Assembly (NCBI RefSeq): GCF_020026895.1
Contig: NZ_JAINZW010000004.1
Span: 248,001 to 312,000 of the forward strand
Direction of reading: 5' to 3'
Source: Novilysobacter selenitireducens
GTDB taxonomy: Bacteria > Pseudomonadota > Gammaproteobacteria > Xanthomonadales > Xanthomonadaceae
Length of the DNA: 64,000 bases
Part shown: piece after piece, positions 24,327 through 33,590 of the stretch
How the letters are laid out: every line of letters begins with the position of its first letter
How positions within the stretch are numbered: position 1 is the first letter of the stretch
Notes under the pieces: model-generated
Database searches by the model: none
The model's input: only the letters and a program-made list of their open reading frames with translations
Told to the model about the DNA's origin: nothing
Translations under genes and position numbers: made by a program

Positions 24327-26989
24327 CAGCGCCCCTGAAAGGCGCGCCGTCCAAGCGCGCGCTGGCGGCGGCGCGGAAACGGCTCGGCGACTGGTTCACG
24401 GAACGCGGCTGGAAGCCGTTGCCGTTCCAGCGCCGGATGTGGGGGCTGTACCTCGACGGTGGCTCCGGCCTGCTGCACACGCCGACCGGAAGCGGCAAAA
24501 CGCTCGCGGCGTTCGGTGGGCCGTTGATCCAGGCGTTGGCCCTGGATCTGTCGGCCGGGTCCATCGCGAGGCGCACAGAAGACACGTTGGAAAATCGGAC
24601 CCCTCCATCGTCATTCCCGCGAAGACGGGAATCCATGGACGTGAAACCGTCAGCAACAACGTCCTTGGAGTCCGGCCTACGCGGGAATGATGGGCAAGGG
24701 GGCGCAGGCGCCGCCTCCTCGACTTCGACCAAGCGTCGGCGCGTCGCGCCCGACGCCTCCCTCAAGGTGCTGTGGATCACGCCGCTTCGTGCACTGGCGG
24801 CCGACACGCTGCGTGCGCTGCGTGAGCCGATCGACGCGCTGGGCCTGGACTGGCAGGTCGGCCTGCGCACCGGTGATGCCTCCGCGCGCGACCGACGCCT
24901 GGCGCGTGCCGGGCGGCTGGACGTGCTGGTCACCACGCCGGAATCGCTGTCCCTGCTGCTGTCGTATCCGGACACCGCCGCTCACTTCAGCGGACTGCAG
25001 TGCGTCATCGTCGACGAATGGCACGAGCTGCTCGGCAACAAGCGCGGCGTGCTGCTCCAGCTGTCCTTGGCCCGGTTGCGCGCCGTGGCGCCTGCGCTTC
25101 GGACCTGGGGCCTGTCGGCGACGCTGGGCAACCTGGAGGAGGCGCGCGACGTGCTGCTGCCGCACCGGCCGGATGCACCGCTGGTTGCAGGCGTGCGGCC
25201 ACGGCCCATGACGCTGCACACGCTGATCCCGCCGCCCGGCACGCGCTTCCCGTGGGCCGGCCACCTCGGCCTGTCGCAGCTGCCGCGCGTGGTCGACCAG
25301 CTGTTCAAGCAGCGCACCAGCCTGCTGTTCACCAACACCCGTGCGCAGGCCGAGCTGTGGCACCAGGCCTTGTCGGCGGTATGGCCCGAGCCGCTGGACA
25401 CGCTGGCCCTGCACCACGGCTCGCTCGACTCCAAGCTGCGTGCCGCGGCCGAAGCGGGGCTGCGCGACGGCAGTATCCGCTGCGTGGTCGCGACTTCGAG
25501 CCTAGACCTGGGCGTCGACTTCCCGGCCGTGGACCAGGTACTGCAGGTCGGCAGCCCGAAGGGCGCGGCGCGGATGCTGCAGCGCGCGGGTCGCGCCCGC
25601 CACCGGCCCGGCGAGTCGGGTGAGATCGTCTGCGTGCCGTCGCATGCGCTGGAGCTGGTGGAGTACGCCGCAGCCCGCCGCGTGGTGGCGCGCGGTGAGA
25701 TCGAGGCGCGCCCGCCGCCGCGCCTGAGCCTGGACGTGCTGGCCCAGCATTGCGTGACGCTGGCACTGGGCGGCGGGTTCGATCGCGACGCACTGCTGGC
25801 CGAAGTGCGCGGCACGCATGCGTTCGCCGGGCTCGACGAGGTGGCGTGGCAAGCCGTGCTCGACTTCATCGTGCAGGGCGGCCGCGCGCTGGAGCACTAC
25901 CCCGATTTCAGGCGCGTGGTGCGCGATGACGACGGCCTCTATCGCGTCGAGGACCGCCGCGTCGCGTTCCGGCACCGTCTGTCGATAGGCACCATCACCA
26001 GCGACGGCTCGGTCTCGGTGAAGTACCTCAAGGGGGGCGGCCTGGGGTCGGTGGAGGAAAGCTTCATCGCGCGATTGCGGCCGGGCGACCGTTTCCAGTT
26101 CGCGGGTCGCAGCCTGGTGCTGGTGCGGCTGGAAAACATGACCGCCTACGTGCGCCGCACCGCCGGCAATGACGGACGCGTGCCGAAGTGGGCGGGCGGG
26201 CGAATGCCGCTGTCATCGGAACTCGCCCACGAAGTGCAGGCCGTCCTCGCCGACCCGGACGCCAGTCCCGAGATGCGCGCGATGCGGCCGCTGCTCGGAC
26301 TGCAGGCTGAGTTGTCGTCGTTGCCGGTGCCCGGGCGATTGCTGGTGGAAACCGCGCGTCGGCGTGACGGGCGCCACCTGTTCCTGTTTCCGTTCGCCGG
26401 CCGCCTGGTGCACGAGGGCCTGGCCGCGCTGCTGGCGCTGCGTTGGGGCCGGCTGCGCCGCAACACCTTCAGCCTGGCGTTCAACGACTACGGGCTGGCA
26501 CTGTCGCCGGCCGGCGAGGACATGCTGGACGAGCTGGAGCTGCAGGCCATGCTCACCTCCGACGGGTTGGAAGACGACCTGCGCGAGAGCCTCAACCTGG
26601 GCGAGCTGGCGCGCCGGCAGTTCCGCGAGGTCGCGCGCATCGCCGGCCTGCTGCCCCCATCGCTGCCCGGACGCACGCCGAGGTCCATGCGGCAGCTGCA
26701 GGCCTCCAGCGGGTTGCTGTTCGACGTGCTGCGCCAGCACGACCCGGGTCACCTGCTGCTGGAACAGGCCGAACGAGAAGTCTTTTCCAGCCAGCTGGAA
26801 GTGCGCCGGTTGCGCGAGTCATTGGACGATTTGTCGGGCCTGGCGATCGACCTGCGCACGCCGCGCAGCCTGACGCCGCTGTCGTTCCCGCTGTGGGCCG
26901 AAAGCCTGCGCGGCCAGCTCAGCACCGAGGACTGGAGCACGCGGGTCGCCCGCGCCGCGCAGCAGCTGGAGCAGCGCCATGGCGCCTGA
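24323..26989 (+). CDS. Ligase-associated DEXH-box DNA repair helicase (Lhr-like)
   Basis: An 888-residue superfamily 2 helicase, longer than the roughly 810-830 usual for this family as I know it. Walker A is GSGKT (56-60) in HTPTGSGKTLAAF; motif Ia is LWITPLRALAADT (from about 150); motif II is DEWH; RAGRARHRPG is motif VI; the rest is the WH and Lhr-core region with TITSDGSVSVKYLKGGGLGSVEE. Between motifs I and Ia, residues about 96-124 are encoded by a REP-type inverted repeat (SFPRRRESMDV...GLRGNDG), and the frame stays open. The stop overlaps the PdeM gene by 11 bases. Confidence 0.92.
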   Translation: MTAPLKGAPSKRALAAARKRLGDWFTERGWKPLPFQRRMWGLYLDGGSGLLHTPTGSGKTLAAFGGPLIQALALDLSAGSIARRTEDTLENRTPPSSFPRRRESMDVKPSATTSLESGLRGNDGQGGAGAASSTSTKRRRVAPDASLKVLWITPLRALAADTLRALREPIDALGLDWQVGLRTGDASARDRRLARAGRLDVLVTTPESLSLLLSYPDTAAHFSGLQCVIVDEWHELLGNKRGVLLQLSLARLRAVAPALRTWGLSATLGNLEEARDVLLPHRPDAPLVAGVRPRPMTLHTLIPPPGTRFPWAGHLGLSQLPRVVDQLFKQRTSLLFTNTRAQAELWHQALSAVWPEPLDTLALHHGSLDSKLRAAAEAGLRDGSIRCVVATSSLDLGVDFPAVDQVLQVGSPKGAARMLQRAGRARHRPGESGEIVCVPSHALELVEYAAARRVVARGEIEARPPPRLSLDVLAQHCVTLALGGGFDRDALLAEVRGTHAFAGLDEVAWQAVLDFIVQGGRALEHYPDFRRVVRDDDGLYRVEDRRVAFRHRLSIGTITSDGSVSVKYLKGGGLGSVEESFIARLRPGDRFQFAGRSLVLVRLENMTAYVRRTAGNDGRVPKWAGGRMPLSSELAHEVQAVLADPDASPEMRAMRPLLGLQAELSSLPVPGRLLVETARRRDGRHLFLFPFAGRLVHEGLAALLALRWGRLRRNTFSLAFNDYGLALSPAGEDMLDELELQAMLTSDGLEDDLRESLNLGELARRQFREVARIAGLLPPSLPGRTPRSMRQLQASSGLLFDVLRQHDPGHLLLEQAEREVFSSQLEVRRLRESLDDLSGLAIDLRTPRSLTPLSFPLWAESLRGQLSTEDWSTRVARAAQQLEQRHGA
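24609..24693. repeat. REP doublet inside the helicase coding sequence
   Basis: CGTCATTCCCGCGAAGACGG, continuing into GAATCCATGGACGT (24609-24642), faces its imperfect inverse ACGTCCTTGGAGTCCGGC, continuing into CTACGCGGGAATGATGG (about 24659-24693). It is the same family as at 5.1-5.3 kb but shorter, and it is translated in frame within the helicase between motifs I and Ia. Confidence 0.85.
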
Positions 26990-27638
26990 TCCCGCCCCGC
27001 AGGCCACACTCGACCGGACCATCGCCGGCGAAGCGATGCGCCTGTACGGCGACCGCGCGCTGTATTGGCCCGCGCAATGGCGGCTGATGATCGCCGACCT
27101 GCACCTGGGCAAGGGCGACGTGTTCCGCCGGGCGGGCATCAGCCTGCCGGCGGGTGGGACGTCTCAGGATCTGTCGCGGCTGGACCGGCTGGTGGAGGCG
27201 AGTGGCGCACGCGAGCTGTGGATGCTCGGCGACGTGCTGCATGGCCCGGCGAACGACACCGCCTGGCAGCGCACGTGGCGTGAGTGGCGCGAGCGGCACG
27301 CCTGGTTGCGCGTGGCGGCCCTGGTCGGCAACCACGACCGCGCGCTGGCGCGCGTCGAGCTGGGGATCGAACTGCTGGGCGAGGCGATCGACGAAGGCCC
27401 GTTCGCGTTCCGCCATGCACCCGAGGACCACCCGGCGCTGCACGTGCTGTGCGGCCACCTGCACCCGTGCGTGTCGCTGCCGGGCATGCGCCGGCGGTGG
27501 CCGGTGTTCTGGCTGCGACCCGGGCTCACGATGTTGCCGGCGTTCTCCGCCTTCACTGGCGGTGCGGTGGTGTCGCCACGTCCCGACGAGGCAGTGGCGA
27601 TCTGCGTGCAGGGGCAGCTGACGCTACTGCACGGGTAG
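26979..27638 (+). CDS. pdeM: Ligase-associated DNA endonuclease PdeM (calcineurin-like phosphoesterase)
   Basis: A 219-residue metallophosphoesterase. Metal-binding motifs appear in order: ADLHLGKGD, LGDVLHG, GNHD, then CGHLHP and the terminal LPAFSAFTGG typical of PdeM. It is the fourth gene of the exonuclease-ligase-helicase-PdeM set and begins inside the helicase gene (11-base overlap), which indicates translational coupling. PdeM-type proteins are thought to process damaged DNA ends or repair intermediates; direct biochemical knowledge is limited. The operon ends here, 203 bases before sulP. Confidence 0.9.
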   Translation: MAPDPAPQATLDRTIAGEAMRLYGDRALYWPAQWRLMIADLHLGKGDVFRRAGISLPAGGTSQDLSRLDRLVEASGARELWMLGDVLHGPANDTAWQRTWREWRERHAWLRVAALVGNHDRALARVELGIELLGEAIDEGPFAFRHAPEDHPALHVLCGHLHPCVSLPGMRRRWPVFWLRPGLTMLPAFSAFTGGAVVSPRPDEAVAICVQGQLTLLHG

Positions 27639-27658
27639 GGCGGGACCACCGGCGCGTG

Positions 27659-27664
27659 TAGAAT
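27659..27664 (+). promoter_or_regulatory. TAGAAT -10 box upstream of the SulP gene
   Basis: TAGAAT just after the pdeM stop. If used, it would give a leader of about 170 bases before the sulP TTG start, unlike the leaderless cases elsewhere in the window. Confidence 0.4.
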
Positions 27665-27841
27665 GCCGCGCGTCGCAGCGCCGTCGAAGCCTTCCGGCGC
27701 GCCGTCTCCAGCGAGTTCCCCAGCACGTGCCCACGCCGCCCTAGCGCCTGATGCCGTCCGCCTTTCGCTCCGCCACTCGCGGACGCTGGCCCGTGCCGCC
27801 GGTCCCGCCGGCGTCCTTGCATCACCTGTGGATACCGCACC

Positions 27842-29326
27842 TTGAATACGCTTACCCGCCTGCGCCAGGACTGGCTCGGCAACATCCGTGGCGACGTGCT
27901 CGCCGGCCTCGTCGTGGCGCTTGCGCTCATTCCAGAGGCCATCGCCTTTTCCATCATCGCCGGCGTCGACCCCAAGGTCGGCCTCTACGCCTCGTTTTGC
28001 ATCGCGGTGGTCATCGCCTTCGCCGGTGGCCGACCCGGCATGATTTCCGCCGCCACCGGTGCCATGGCGCTGGTGATGGTCACGCTGGTGCGCGACCACG
28101 GCCTGCAGTACCTGCTGGCCGCCACGCTGCTGACGGGCGTGCTGCAGATCGCCGCGGGCTTCTTCAAGCTGGCCCAACTGATGCGGTTCGTCTCACGGTC
28201 GGTGATCACCGGCTTCGTCAACGCGCTGGCCATCCTGATCTTCATGGCCCAGTTGCCCGAGCTGATCGACGTGCCCTGGACGGTGTACGCGATGACCGCG
28301 GCCGGCCTGGCGATCATCTACCTGTTCCCGCGCCTGACCCGCGCCGTGCCGTCGCCGCTGGTGGCCATCGTGCTGCTGACGCTGGTGGCCATCGCATTGA
28401 AGCTGGACATCCGCACCGTCGGCGACATGGGCGAGCTGCCCGACAGCCTGCCGGTGTTCCTGCTGCCGCAGGTGCCGCTGACGCTGGAGACGCTGCAGAT
28501 CATCCTGCCGGTGTCGATCACGCTGGCGATCGTGGGTCTGCTGGAGTCGCTGCTGACGGCGCAGATCGTCGATGACTTGACCGACACGCCCAGCGACAAG
28601 GACCGCGAGTCGACCGGGCAGGGCGTGGCCAACATCGCCGCGGGCCTGCTGGGCGGCATGGCGGGCTGCGCGATGATCGGGCAGTCGGTGATCAACGTGA
28701 AATCCGGGGGCCGCGGGCGGTTGTCGACGCTGGTCGCCGGCGTGGTGCTGTTGCTGCTGGTGGTGTTCGCCGGGCCATGGGTGAAGCAGATCCCCATGGC
28801 CGCGCTGGTGGCGGTGATGATCATGGTGTCGATCGGCACCTTCAGCTGGGCCTCGGTGCGCGACCTCAAGACCCACCCGAAGTCCTCCAGCGTGGTGATG
28901 ATCGCGACCGTCGTCGTCACCGTGCTGACCCACGACCTGGCCAAGGGCGTGCTGACCGGCGTGCTGCTGTCGGCGCTGTTCTTCGCACGCAAGGTCGGCC
29001 GCGTGCTGCACGTGGGTTCGGTCGCCGCCGAGGACGGCGCGGCGCGCCACTACACGGTGACCGGCCAGGTGTTCTTCGTATCCGCGGAGAAATTCGTTGC
29101 CGGCTTCGACTTCAAGGAAGTGCTGCAGCGGGTGCGCATTGATGTCAGCCGCGCACATTTCTGGGACCTCAGCGCGGTCGGCGCGCTGGACAAGGTGGTG
29201 CTCAAGTTCCGCCGCGAGGGCACCGAGGTCGAGTTGATCGGCATGAACGATGCCAGCATGACGCTGGTGGACCGGCTGGGCGTGTACGACAAGCCCGATG
29301 CCGTCGCACGCCTGTCGGGCCATTGA
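27842..29326 (+). CDS. SulP family inorganic anion transporter
   Basis: A 494-residue inner-membrane transporter. It has about ten or more hydrophobic segments, from [21 protein letters not shown] (TM1, SulP signature region) onwards, with [14 protein letters not shown] and [25 protein letters not shown] as conserved SLC26/SulP blocks. The C-terminal ~90 residues are a STAS-like domain ([36 protein letters not shown]). Likely substrates are sulphate, bicarbonate or similar anions; the SulP-USP pairing is common. The start is TTG 27842; no upstream ATG fits. A universal stress protein gene follows after 10 bases. Confidence 0.9.
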   Translation: MNTLTRLRQDWLGNIRGDVLAGLVVALALIPEAIAFSIIAGVDPKVGLYASFCIAVVIAFAGGRPGMISAATGAMALVMVTLVRDHGLQYLLAATLLTGVLQIAAGFFKLAQLMRFVSRSVITGFVNALAILIFMAQLPELIDVPWTVYAMTAAGLAIIYLFPRLTRAVPSPLVAIVLLTLVAIALKLDIRTVGDMGELPDSLPVFLLPQVPLTLETLQIILPVSITLAIVGLLESLLTAQIVDDLTDTPSDKDRESTGQGVANIAAGLLGGMAGCAMIGQSVINVKSGGRGRLSTLVAGVVLLLLVVFAGPWVKQIPMAALVAVMIMVSIGTFSWASVRDLKTHPKSSSVVMIATVVVTVLTHDLAKGVLTGVLLSALFFARKVGRVLHVGSVAAEDGAARHYTVTGQVFFVSAEKFVAGFDFKEVLQRVRIDVSRAHFWDLSAVGALDKVVLKFRREGTEVELIGMNDASMTLVDRLGVYDKPDAVARLSGH

Positions 29327-29336
29327 GGAGCGCGTC

Positions 29337-30215
29337 ATGACCACGCCACTGATCCACACCGAAGGCCGCGTACTGGCCGCCATCGACCGCTCGACCTATA
29401 CCGAAAGCGTCGCCCGCCATGCGGGCTGGGCTGCCGCCCGGCTGGGGGCGCCGCTGGAACTGCTCCATGTCCTGGACCGCCACCCGGAAGTCGCGCCCGC
29501 CGCCGACTACAGCGGCAATCTCGAGCTGGGCGAGCAGGAGCGCCTGCTCGGCGAGCTGGCGCAGCTGGACGAACGCCGCAGCGCATTGGCGCAGGAGCAG
29601 GGTCGCCTGCTGCTGCAGGAGGCCAAGGGGTTCGCAGCCGACATGGGCGCCGCGGGTGCCGACACCCGGCAGCGTCACGGCGGCCTGGTCGACACGCTGA
29701 CCGAACAGGAGCCAGGCGTGCGCCTGTTCGTACTGGGCAAGCGCGGCAGCCATGCCGACTTCGCCAGGGGCCACCTCGGCGGCAACCTGGAGCGCGTCGT
29801 GCGCGCCGTGCACCGGCCGCTGCTGGTGGCCTCGCGCGCGTTCCGGCCAATCAGGCGCGTGCTGGTGGCGTTCGACGGCAGCGCCACCACCCGCAAGGGC
29901 ATCGAGATGATCGCCGCCAGCCCGCTGTTCCGCGGCTTGGAAGTTCGCATCCTCATGGCCGGCAAGGATGGCGAGACGCCGCGTTCGCAGCTGCACTGGG
30001 CGAAGGACGTGCTCGCGGTGGCCGGGTTCGAGGCGGCGGCCTCACTGCGCGATGGCCAGCCCGACAGCGCCATTGCCGATGCCGTCCGCGAGGAGGGCAT
30101 CGACCTGCTGGTGATGGGTGCCTACGGGCATTCCCGCATCCGCCAGCTCATCGTGGGCAGCACCACGACCACGATGCTGCGGACCTGCCCGATACCCGTG
30201 CTGCTGTTGCGCTGA
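29337..30215 (+). CDS. Tandem universal stress protein (UspA family)
   Basis: A 292-residue protein of two fused Usp domains. Domain 1 (about 1-155) begins RVLAAIDRSTYTESVARHAGW and has a degenerate ATP loop (VLGKRGSHADF); domain 2 (about 160-292) begins RRVLVAFDGSATTRKGIEM and keeps the ATP-binding loop GAYGHSRIRQLIVGSTTTTML with the G-2x-G-9x-GS pattern. Nucleotide-binding stress or regulatory proteins; with SulP upstream (10-base gap, GAGGAG ribosome site) it may modulate the transporter. Earlier in-frame codons lie inside the sulP gene and lack a ribosome site. Confidence 0.9.
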   Translation: MTTPLIHTEGRVLAAIDRSTYTESVARHAGWAAARLGAPLELLHVLDRHPEVAPAADYSGNLELGEQERLLGELAQLDERRSALAQEQGRLLLQEAKGFAADMGAAGADTRQRHGGLVDTLTEQEPGVRLFVLGKRGSHADFARGHLGGNLERVVRAVHRPLLVASRAFRPIRRVLVAFDGSATTRKGIEMIAASPLFRGLEVRILMAGKDGETPRSQLHWAKDVLAVAGFEAAASLRDGQPDSAIADAVREEGIDLLVMGAYGHSRIRQLIVGSTTTTMLRTCPIPVLLLR

Positions 30216-30454
30216 GCACGCCGGCAGGTCGGCGTCCGGTTGCGGGCGCCCGTACGGCCGCGTCCCGGTCGTGCGCACCCATGCGCGCAATCCCGCGCAC
30301 ATGCTTCCTAAAGTCGTGACGTCCCCGGCCGTTACAGACCGCAGGGGAATGTGCATGGACGTTGCGGTGGATGGGGCACGCGGTCGGTTCGCGCCCGTTT
30401 CACGCCAGCCAGTCCAGCGTCCCGGGGGTGTTCTCTCGACAGGCAGCGGGGTTC

Positions 30455-32320
30455 ATGGGCAACGCGACGCGGGAAGCAGGCTTCGAACAGGCACTGGTCG
30501 GCCTGGCGCATGCCATCGGGCGGGCGCCGGACTGCCACGAGCACGTGTTGCGGGTGGTTTCGGAAACCGCTGCGTCCGCGCTGGACGTCGACCGGGTCAA
30601 CGTGTGGCGCGTGGACGAGAGCGCCGGCGTGCTGCGCTGCATCCACGGCTTCGACCGGCGCCAGGCCCGGCACGAGCCCGCGCCCGGTGACCACCTCGAC
30701 CTGGCCGCGCCGTACGTCGCGTCGCTGCTGGGCTCGCGCGTGGTGCATGCCGAGGATGTCGGCGATGCGCAACATGCGGACAACTGCCTCGGTCGCTACC
30801 TGCGCCGGTACGGCGTGGTCGCCACCATGGATGCGCCGATCCGGACGGCCGACGGCGTGGTCGGCGTCATCTGCCACGAGATGGTGGAAGGGTCGCGCGC
30901 ATGGACACCGTCCGAGCGCGCATTCGCGGCCAGCATCGGCGACCACCTCGCCCTCATCCACGAACGCGAGCGACGCACCGCCGCCCAGGCCAACATCAAG
31001 GCCACCGCCGAGCAGGACGCGACCACGCGCCTCCCCAACCGGTACTGCGTGATCGACTGGCTGCAGACGCTGGGTTCGACCACGCCCGGGGCCCTGTCGA
31101 CGCTGTCGGTCATCCACCTGCAACTAAACCTGGCCGCCTGCGCGGGCGACGTCGAGGGCATCCTGCGCACGGCCAGCGACCGCTTGCGCCGTGCCGTGGG
31201 CGCCAACGGCCAGCTGGGGCGCATCGGCAACGAGGCATTCCTGCTGATACCGCGGCCCGGTCTGGAAGAGGCGGCGCTCGCTCCTCTTGCCCGCACATGC
31301 CTGGCGGCGATCGAAGAAGGCGATGCGCTGGACGTCGGCATGCGTTGCGAAGCGTCGGCGGGCATCGCGTTCGCGCGGGACCTGCACGTCTGGTCGCCCG
31401 AAACGCTGCTGCACCACGCAGAGCTTGCGAGCCGCCGTGCCCAGCGCCGCGAGGGTGCGCGCCTGGCGGTGTTCGATACCGGCCATGTCGCTTCGCTGCG
31501 CCTGTCGGCCGAGCGCGAGAACACGTTGCGCCAGGCATTCGCGCGCCAGGATTTCGAAGTCCACTTCCAGCCGGAGGTGGACCTAGAGACCGGCCGCTGC
31601 GTGTCCGCCGAAGCGCTCCTGCGCTGGCACAACGACGGACGCTGGGTGCCGGCCGCCGAGTTCATCGACGTGATCGAGGCCAGCGACCTCGTCATCCCGG
31701 TCGGGCGTTGGGTACTGGAACGCGCCTGCCAGCTCGCCTCGCGCTGGCCCGACCCGTCGTTGCGGGTCCGGGTGAACGTGTCGGCCCGCCAGTTCGATGA
31801 CGCCGGCCTGGTCGAACACGTGGCCGGCGCACTGCAGCGCAGTCGCATCGCCCCTCAGCGGTTGTGCCTGGAGATCACCGAAACCGCAGTCATGGACACG
31901 GTGGGTGGCGCGGCGGCACTGGCGCGGTTGCGTGCATTGGGCGTCGGCCTGGCGATCGACGACTTCGGCACCGGGCATTCGTCGCTGGCCTACCTCAAGG
32001 CGCTGCCGATCGACACGATCAAGATCGACCGTTCGTTCGTACGGGCGCTGCCCGACGATCCGTTCGACCAGGCGATCCTCGAGGCCGTGGTGCACATGGC
32101 GCGGCGGCTCGGGCTGGAAGTGGTGGCCGAGGGCGTGGAGGACGAGCGCCAGCGCGCCGCGTTGCTGGCGCTGGGGGTCACGCGGGCACAGGGGTTCCTG
32201 TATTCGGCCGCGCTGCCGCCGGAGTCCTTCCCGGCGTTCCTGGAGGGGCGCGGACCGGCACCCGGAGCGGCATCGTTCCATCGCGCGGCGCACGCGGCCT
32301 TGACGCCGCCACGCACATGA
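30455..32320 (+). CDS. GAF - degenerate GGDEF - EAL protein, probable c-di-GMP phosphodiesterase
   Basis: A 621-residue soluble signalling protein. A GAF domain (about 5-170) senses an unknown ligand; a GGDEF domain (about 180-350) is degenerate, with IGNEAF in place of GGDEF, so no cyclase activity is expected. The EAL domain (about 365-605) is intact: SAEALLRW (EAL), EITETAV, DDFGTGHSSLAYL, IKIDRSFV and GVED/RAQGFLYS, all needed for c-di-GMP hydrolysis. The start is uncertain: ATG 30455 suits the GAF domain, ATG 30371 is possible, and a good AGGGG site stands before an ATG (30349) in another frame. The diguanylate cyclase gene follows after 55 bases. Confidence 0.85.
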   Translation: MGNATREAGFEQALVGLAHAIGRAPDCHEHVLRVVSETAASALDVDRVNVWRVDESAGVLRCIHGFDRRQARHEPAPGDHLDLAAPYVASLLGSRVVHAEDVGDAQHADNCLGRYLRRYGVVATMDAPIRTADGVVGVICHEMVEGSRAWTPSERAFAASIGDHLALIHERERRTAAQANIKATAEQDATTRLPNRYCVIDWLQTLGSTTPGALSTLSVIHLQLNLAACAGDVEGILRTASDRLRRAVGANGQLGRIGNEAFLLIPRPGLEEAALAPLARTCLAAIEEGDALDVGMRCEASAGIAFARDLHVWSPETLLHHAELASRRAQRREGARLAVFDTGHVASLRLSAERENTLRQAFARQDFEVHFQPEVDLETGRCVSAEALLRWHNDGRWVPAAEFIDVIEASDLVIPVGRWVLERACQLASRWPDPSLRVRVNVSARQFDDAGLVEHVAGALQRSRIAPQRLCLEITETAVMDTVGGAAALARLRALGVGLAIDDFGTGHSSLAYLKALPIDTIKIDRSFVRALPDDPFDQAILEAVVHMARRLGLEVVAEGVEDERQRAALLALGVTRAQGFLYSAALPPESFPAFLEGRGPAPGAASFHRAAHAALTPPRT

Positions 32321-32375
32321 TCGCGCTCTTTGCCCGGCCGTACGCCCTGCTGTTCCAACTCACGACTTCGAGACC

Positions 32376-33560
32376 ATGAGTACCGACGACACTGTGGCCG
32401 GCCCCTTGCTGGGACGGGAAAGGCGTTCGCCGCTGCGGGCGATGCTGGCGCTGTTCCGCAGCTCGTGGTCGCGCCTGGAGCCGGCCGATCGCCAGAAGCT
32501 GGTGAACCTGCAGGTGTCGGTCACCCAGCCCGCGATGGCGACGGTGATGCTGGGCGGCGCGGTACTGCTGGTACTGCTGGGCTGCCTGGAAGCGTTGGGG
32601 TGGGTGGCCGGCATCGGCTATCCGCCGGCGCTGTCGGTGGTGGTGGGCCTGGTGTTGGCATTCACGCCGCTGCTGGTCTGGTACCAGACGCGCTGGTACG
32701 TGCGGCTTGCCGTGCTGCTGGCCTACACGGCGGTACTGGGGGTCTTCTTGTCCGTCCCGATGCCGGGTGCGATCCCGCAACTGGCGTTCCGTACCGGCCT
32801 GTTCAACATGCTGCCGATCGCGATGCTCGCGCTGCTGGTGCGGCGTCGGGCGATGGCACTGTTCGTAGGCGTCGTGCTGCTGCTGAGCCTGGTGCGTGTC
32901 GAACTGCATGGCGCGCCCGCCTCGGGCCAGACCATGTACTGGCTGTACGTGTTCGCGACGCTGGGCTTCGGCTGGATGCTGCGCCGCTACCGGTCGGAGT
33001 TCGCCGCCCGCGCCTACCTGCAGAGCATGAACCTGTGGTGGCAGGCGCGGACCGACCCGCTGACTGGCCTGCTCAACCGCAGCGGGTGGGAGGCGGTCGC
33101 CGCGCAATCGCTGGGACGTGGTACCGGTGGCCGCGTGCGCACGCGGCCGGGGTGCCTGGTGTTCCTTGACATCGACCACTTCAAGCAGGTCAACGACACC
33201 CACGGCCACCAGGCCGGCGACGATGCATTGGCGGAGTTGGGCCGGATCATCCGCAGCCGCGAGGGCAAGGACTACATCGCCGCGCGCCTGGGTGGCGAGG
33301 AGTTCGTGGTGCTGGCGCGCACGGCGTCGTTGCAGGAAGCATGGCGATTCGCCGAGCGCGTACGCGCGGACTTCGCGCTGGCACAGGAGGCGCTGGGTTG
33401 CACGCTCAGCGGCGGCCTGGCCGAACGGCAACAGGGCGAAGACCTCTCGTCGATGCTGCGCCGCGCCGACGAGGCGCTGTACCGCGCCAAGAGCACCGGG
33501 CGGGACCGCCTGCTGGTGGCCGCACGCAGCGATGGCGTGCCGCACGACGCCTCGGCCTGA
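32376..33560 (+). CDS. Membrane-bound diguanylate cyclase
   Basis: A 394-residue inner-membrane protein. About six hydrophobic helices lie in residues 50-195 (for example ATVMLGGAVLLVLLGCLEAL and LAVLLAYTAVLGVFLSV); the C-terminal domain is a complete GGDEF: ARTDPLTGLLNR, DIDHFKQVNDTHGHQAGDDAL and the active-site loop LGGEEFVVLAR. The residues before it (REGKDYIAAR) do not show the usual RxxD inhibitory site at normal spacing, so product feedback may be weak. The gene follows the EAL gene, suggesting opposed control of c-di-GMP. Confidence 0.9.
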   Translation: MSTDDTVAGPLLGRERRSPLRAMLALFRSSWSRLEPADRQKLVNLQVSVTQPAMATVMLGGAVLLVLLGCLEALGWVAGIGYPPALSVVVGLVLAFTPLLVWYQTRWYVRLAVLLAYTAVLGVFLSVPMPGAIPQLAFRTGLFNMLPIAMLALLVRRRAMALFVGVVLLLSLVRVELHGAPASGQTMYWLYVFATLGFGWMLRRYRSEFAARAYLQSMNLWWQARTDPLTGLLNRSGWEAVAAQSLGRGTGGRVRTRPGCLVFLDIDHFKQVNDTHGHQAGDDALAELGRIIRSREGKDYIAARLGGEEFVVLARTASLQEAWRFAERVRADFALAQEALGCTLSGGLAERQQGEDLSSMLRRADEALYRAKSTGRDRLLVAARSDGVPHDASA

Positions 33561-33590
33561 GTCCGTAGCCCCCGCACCGGACGGGTCCGG

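Noticed and set aside
30349-30454. Start of the EAL protein at ATG 30349 (good ribosome site)
   Set aside because: That ATG is in a different frame from the GAF-EAL reading; it would need a frameshift, which cannot be shown from this sequence.
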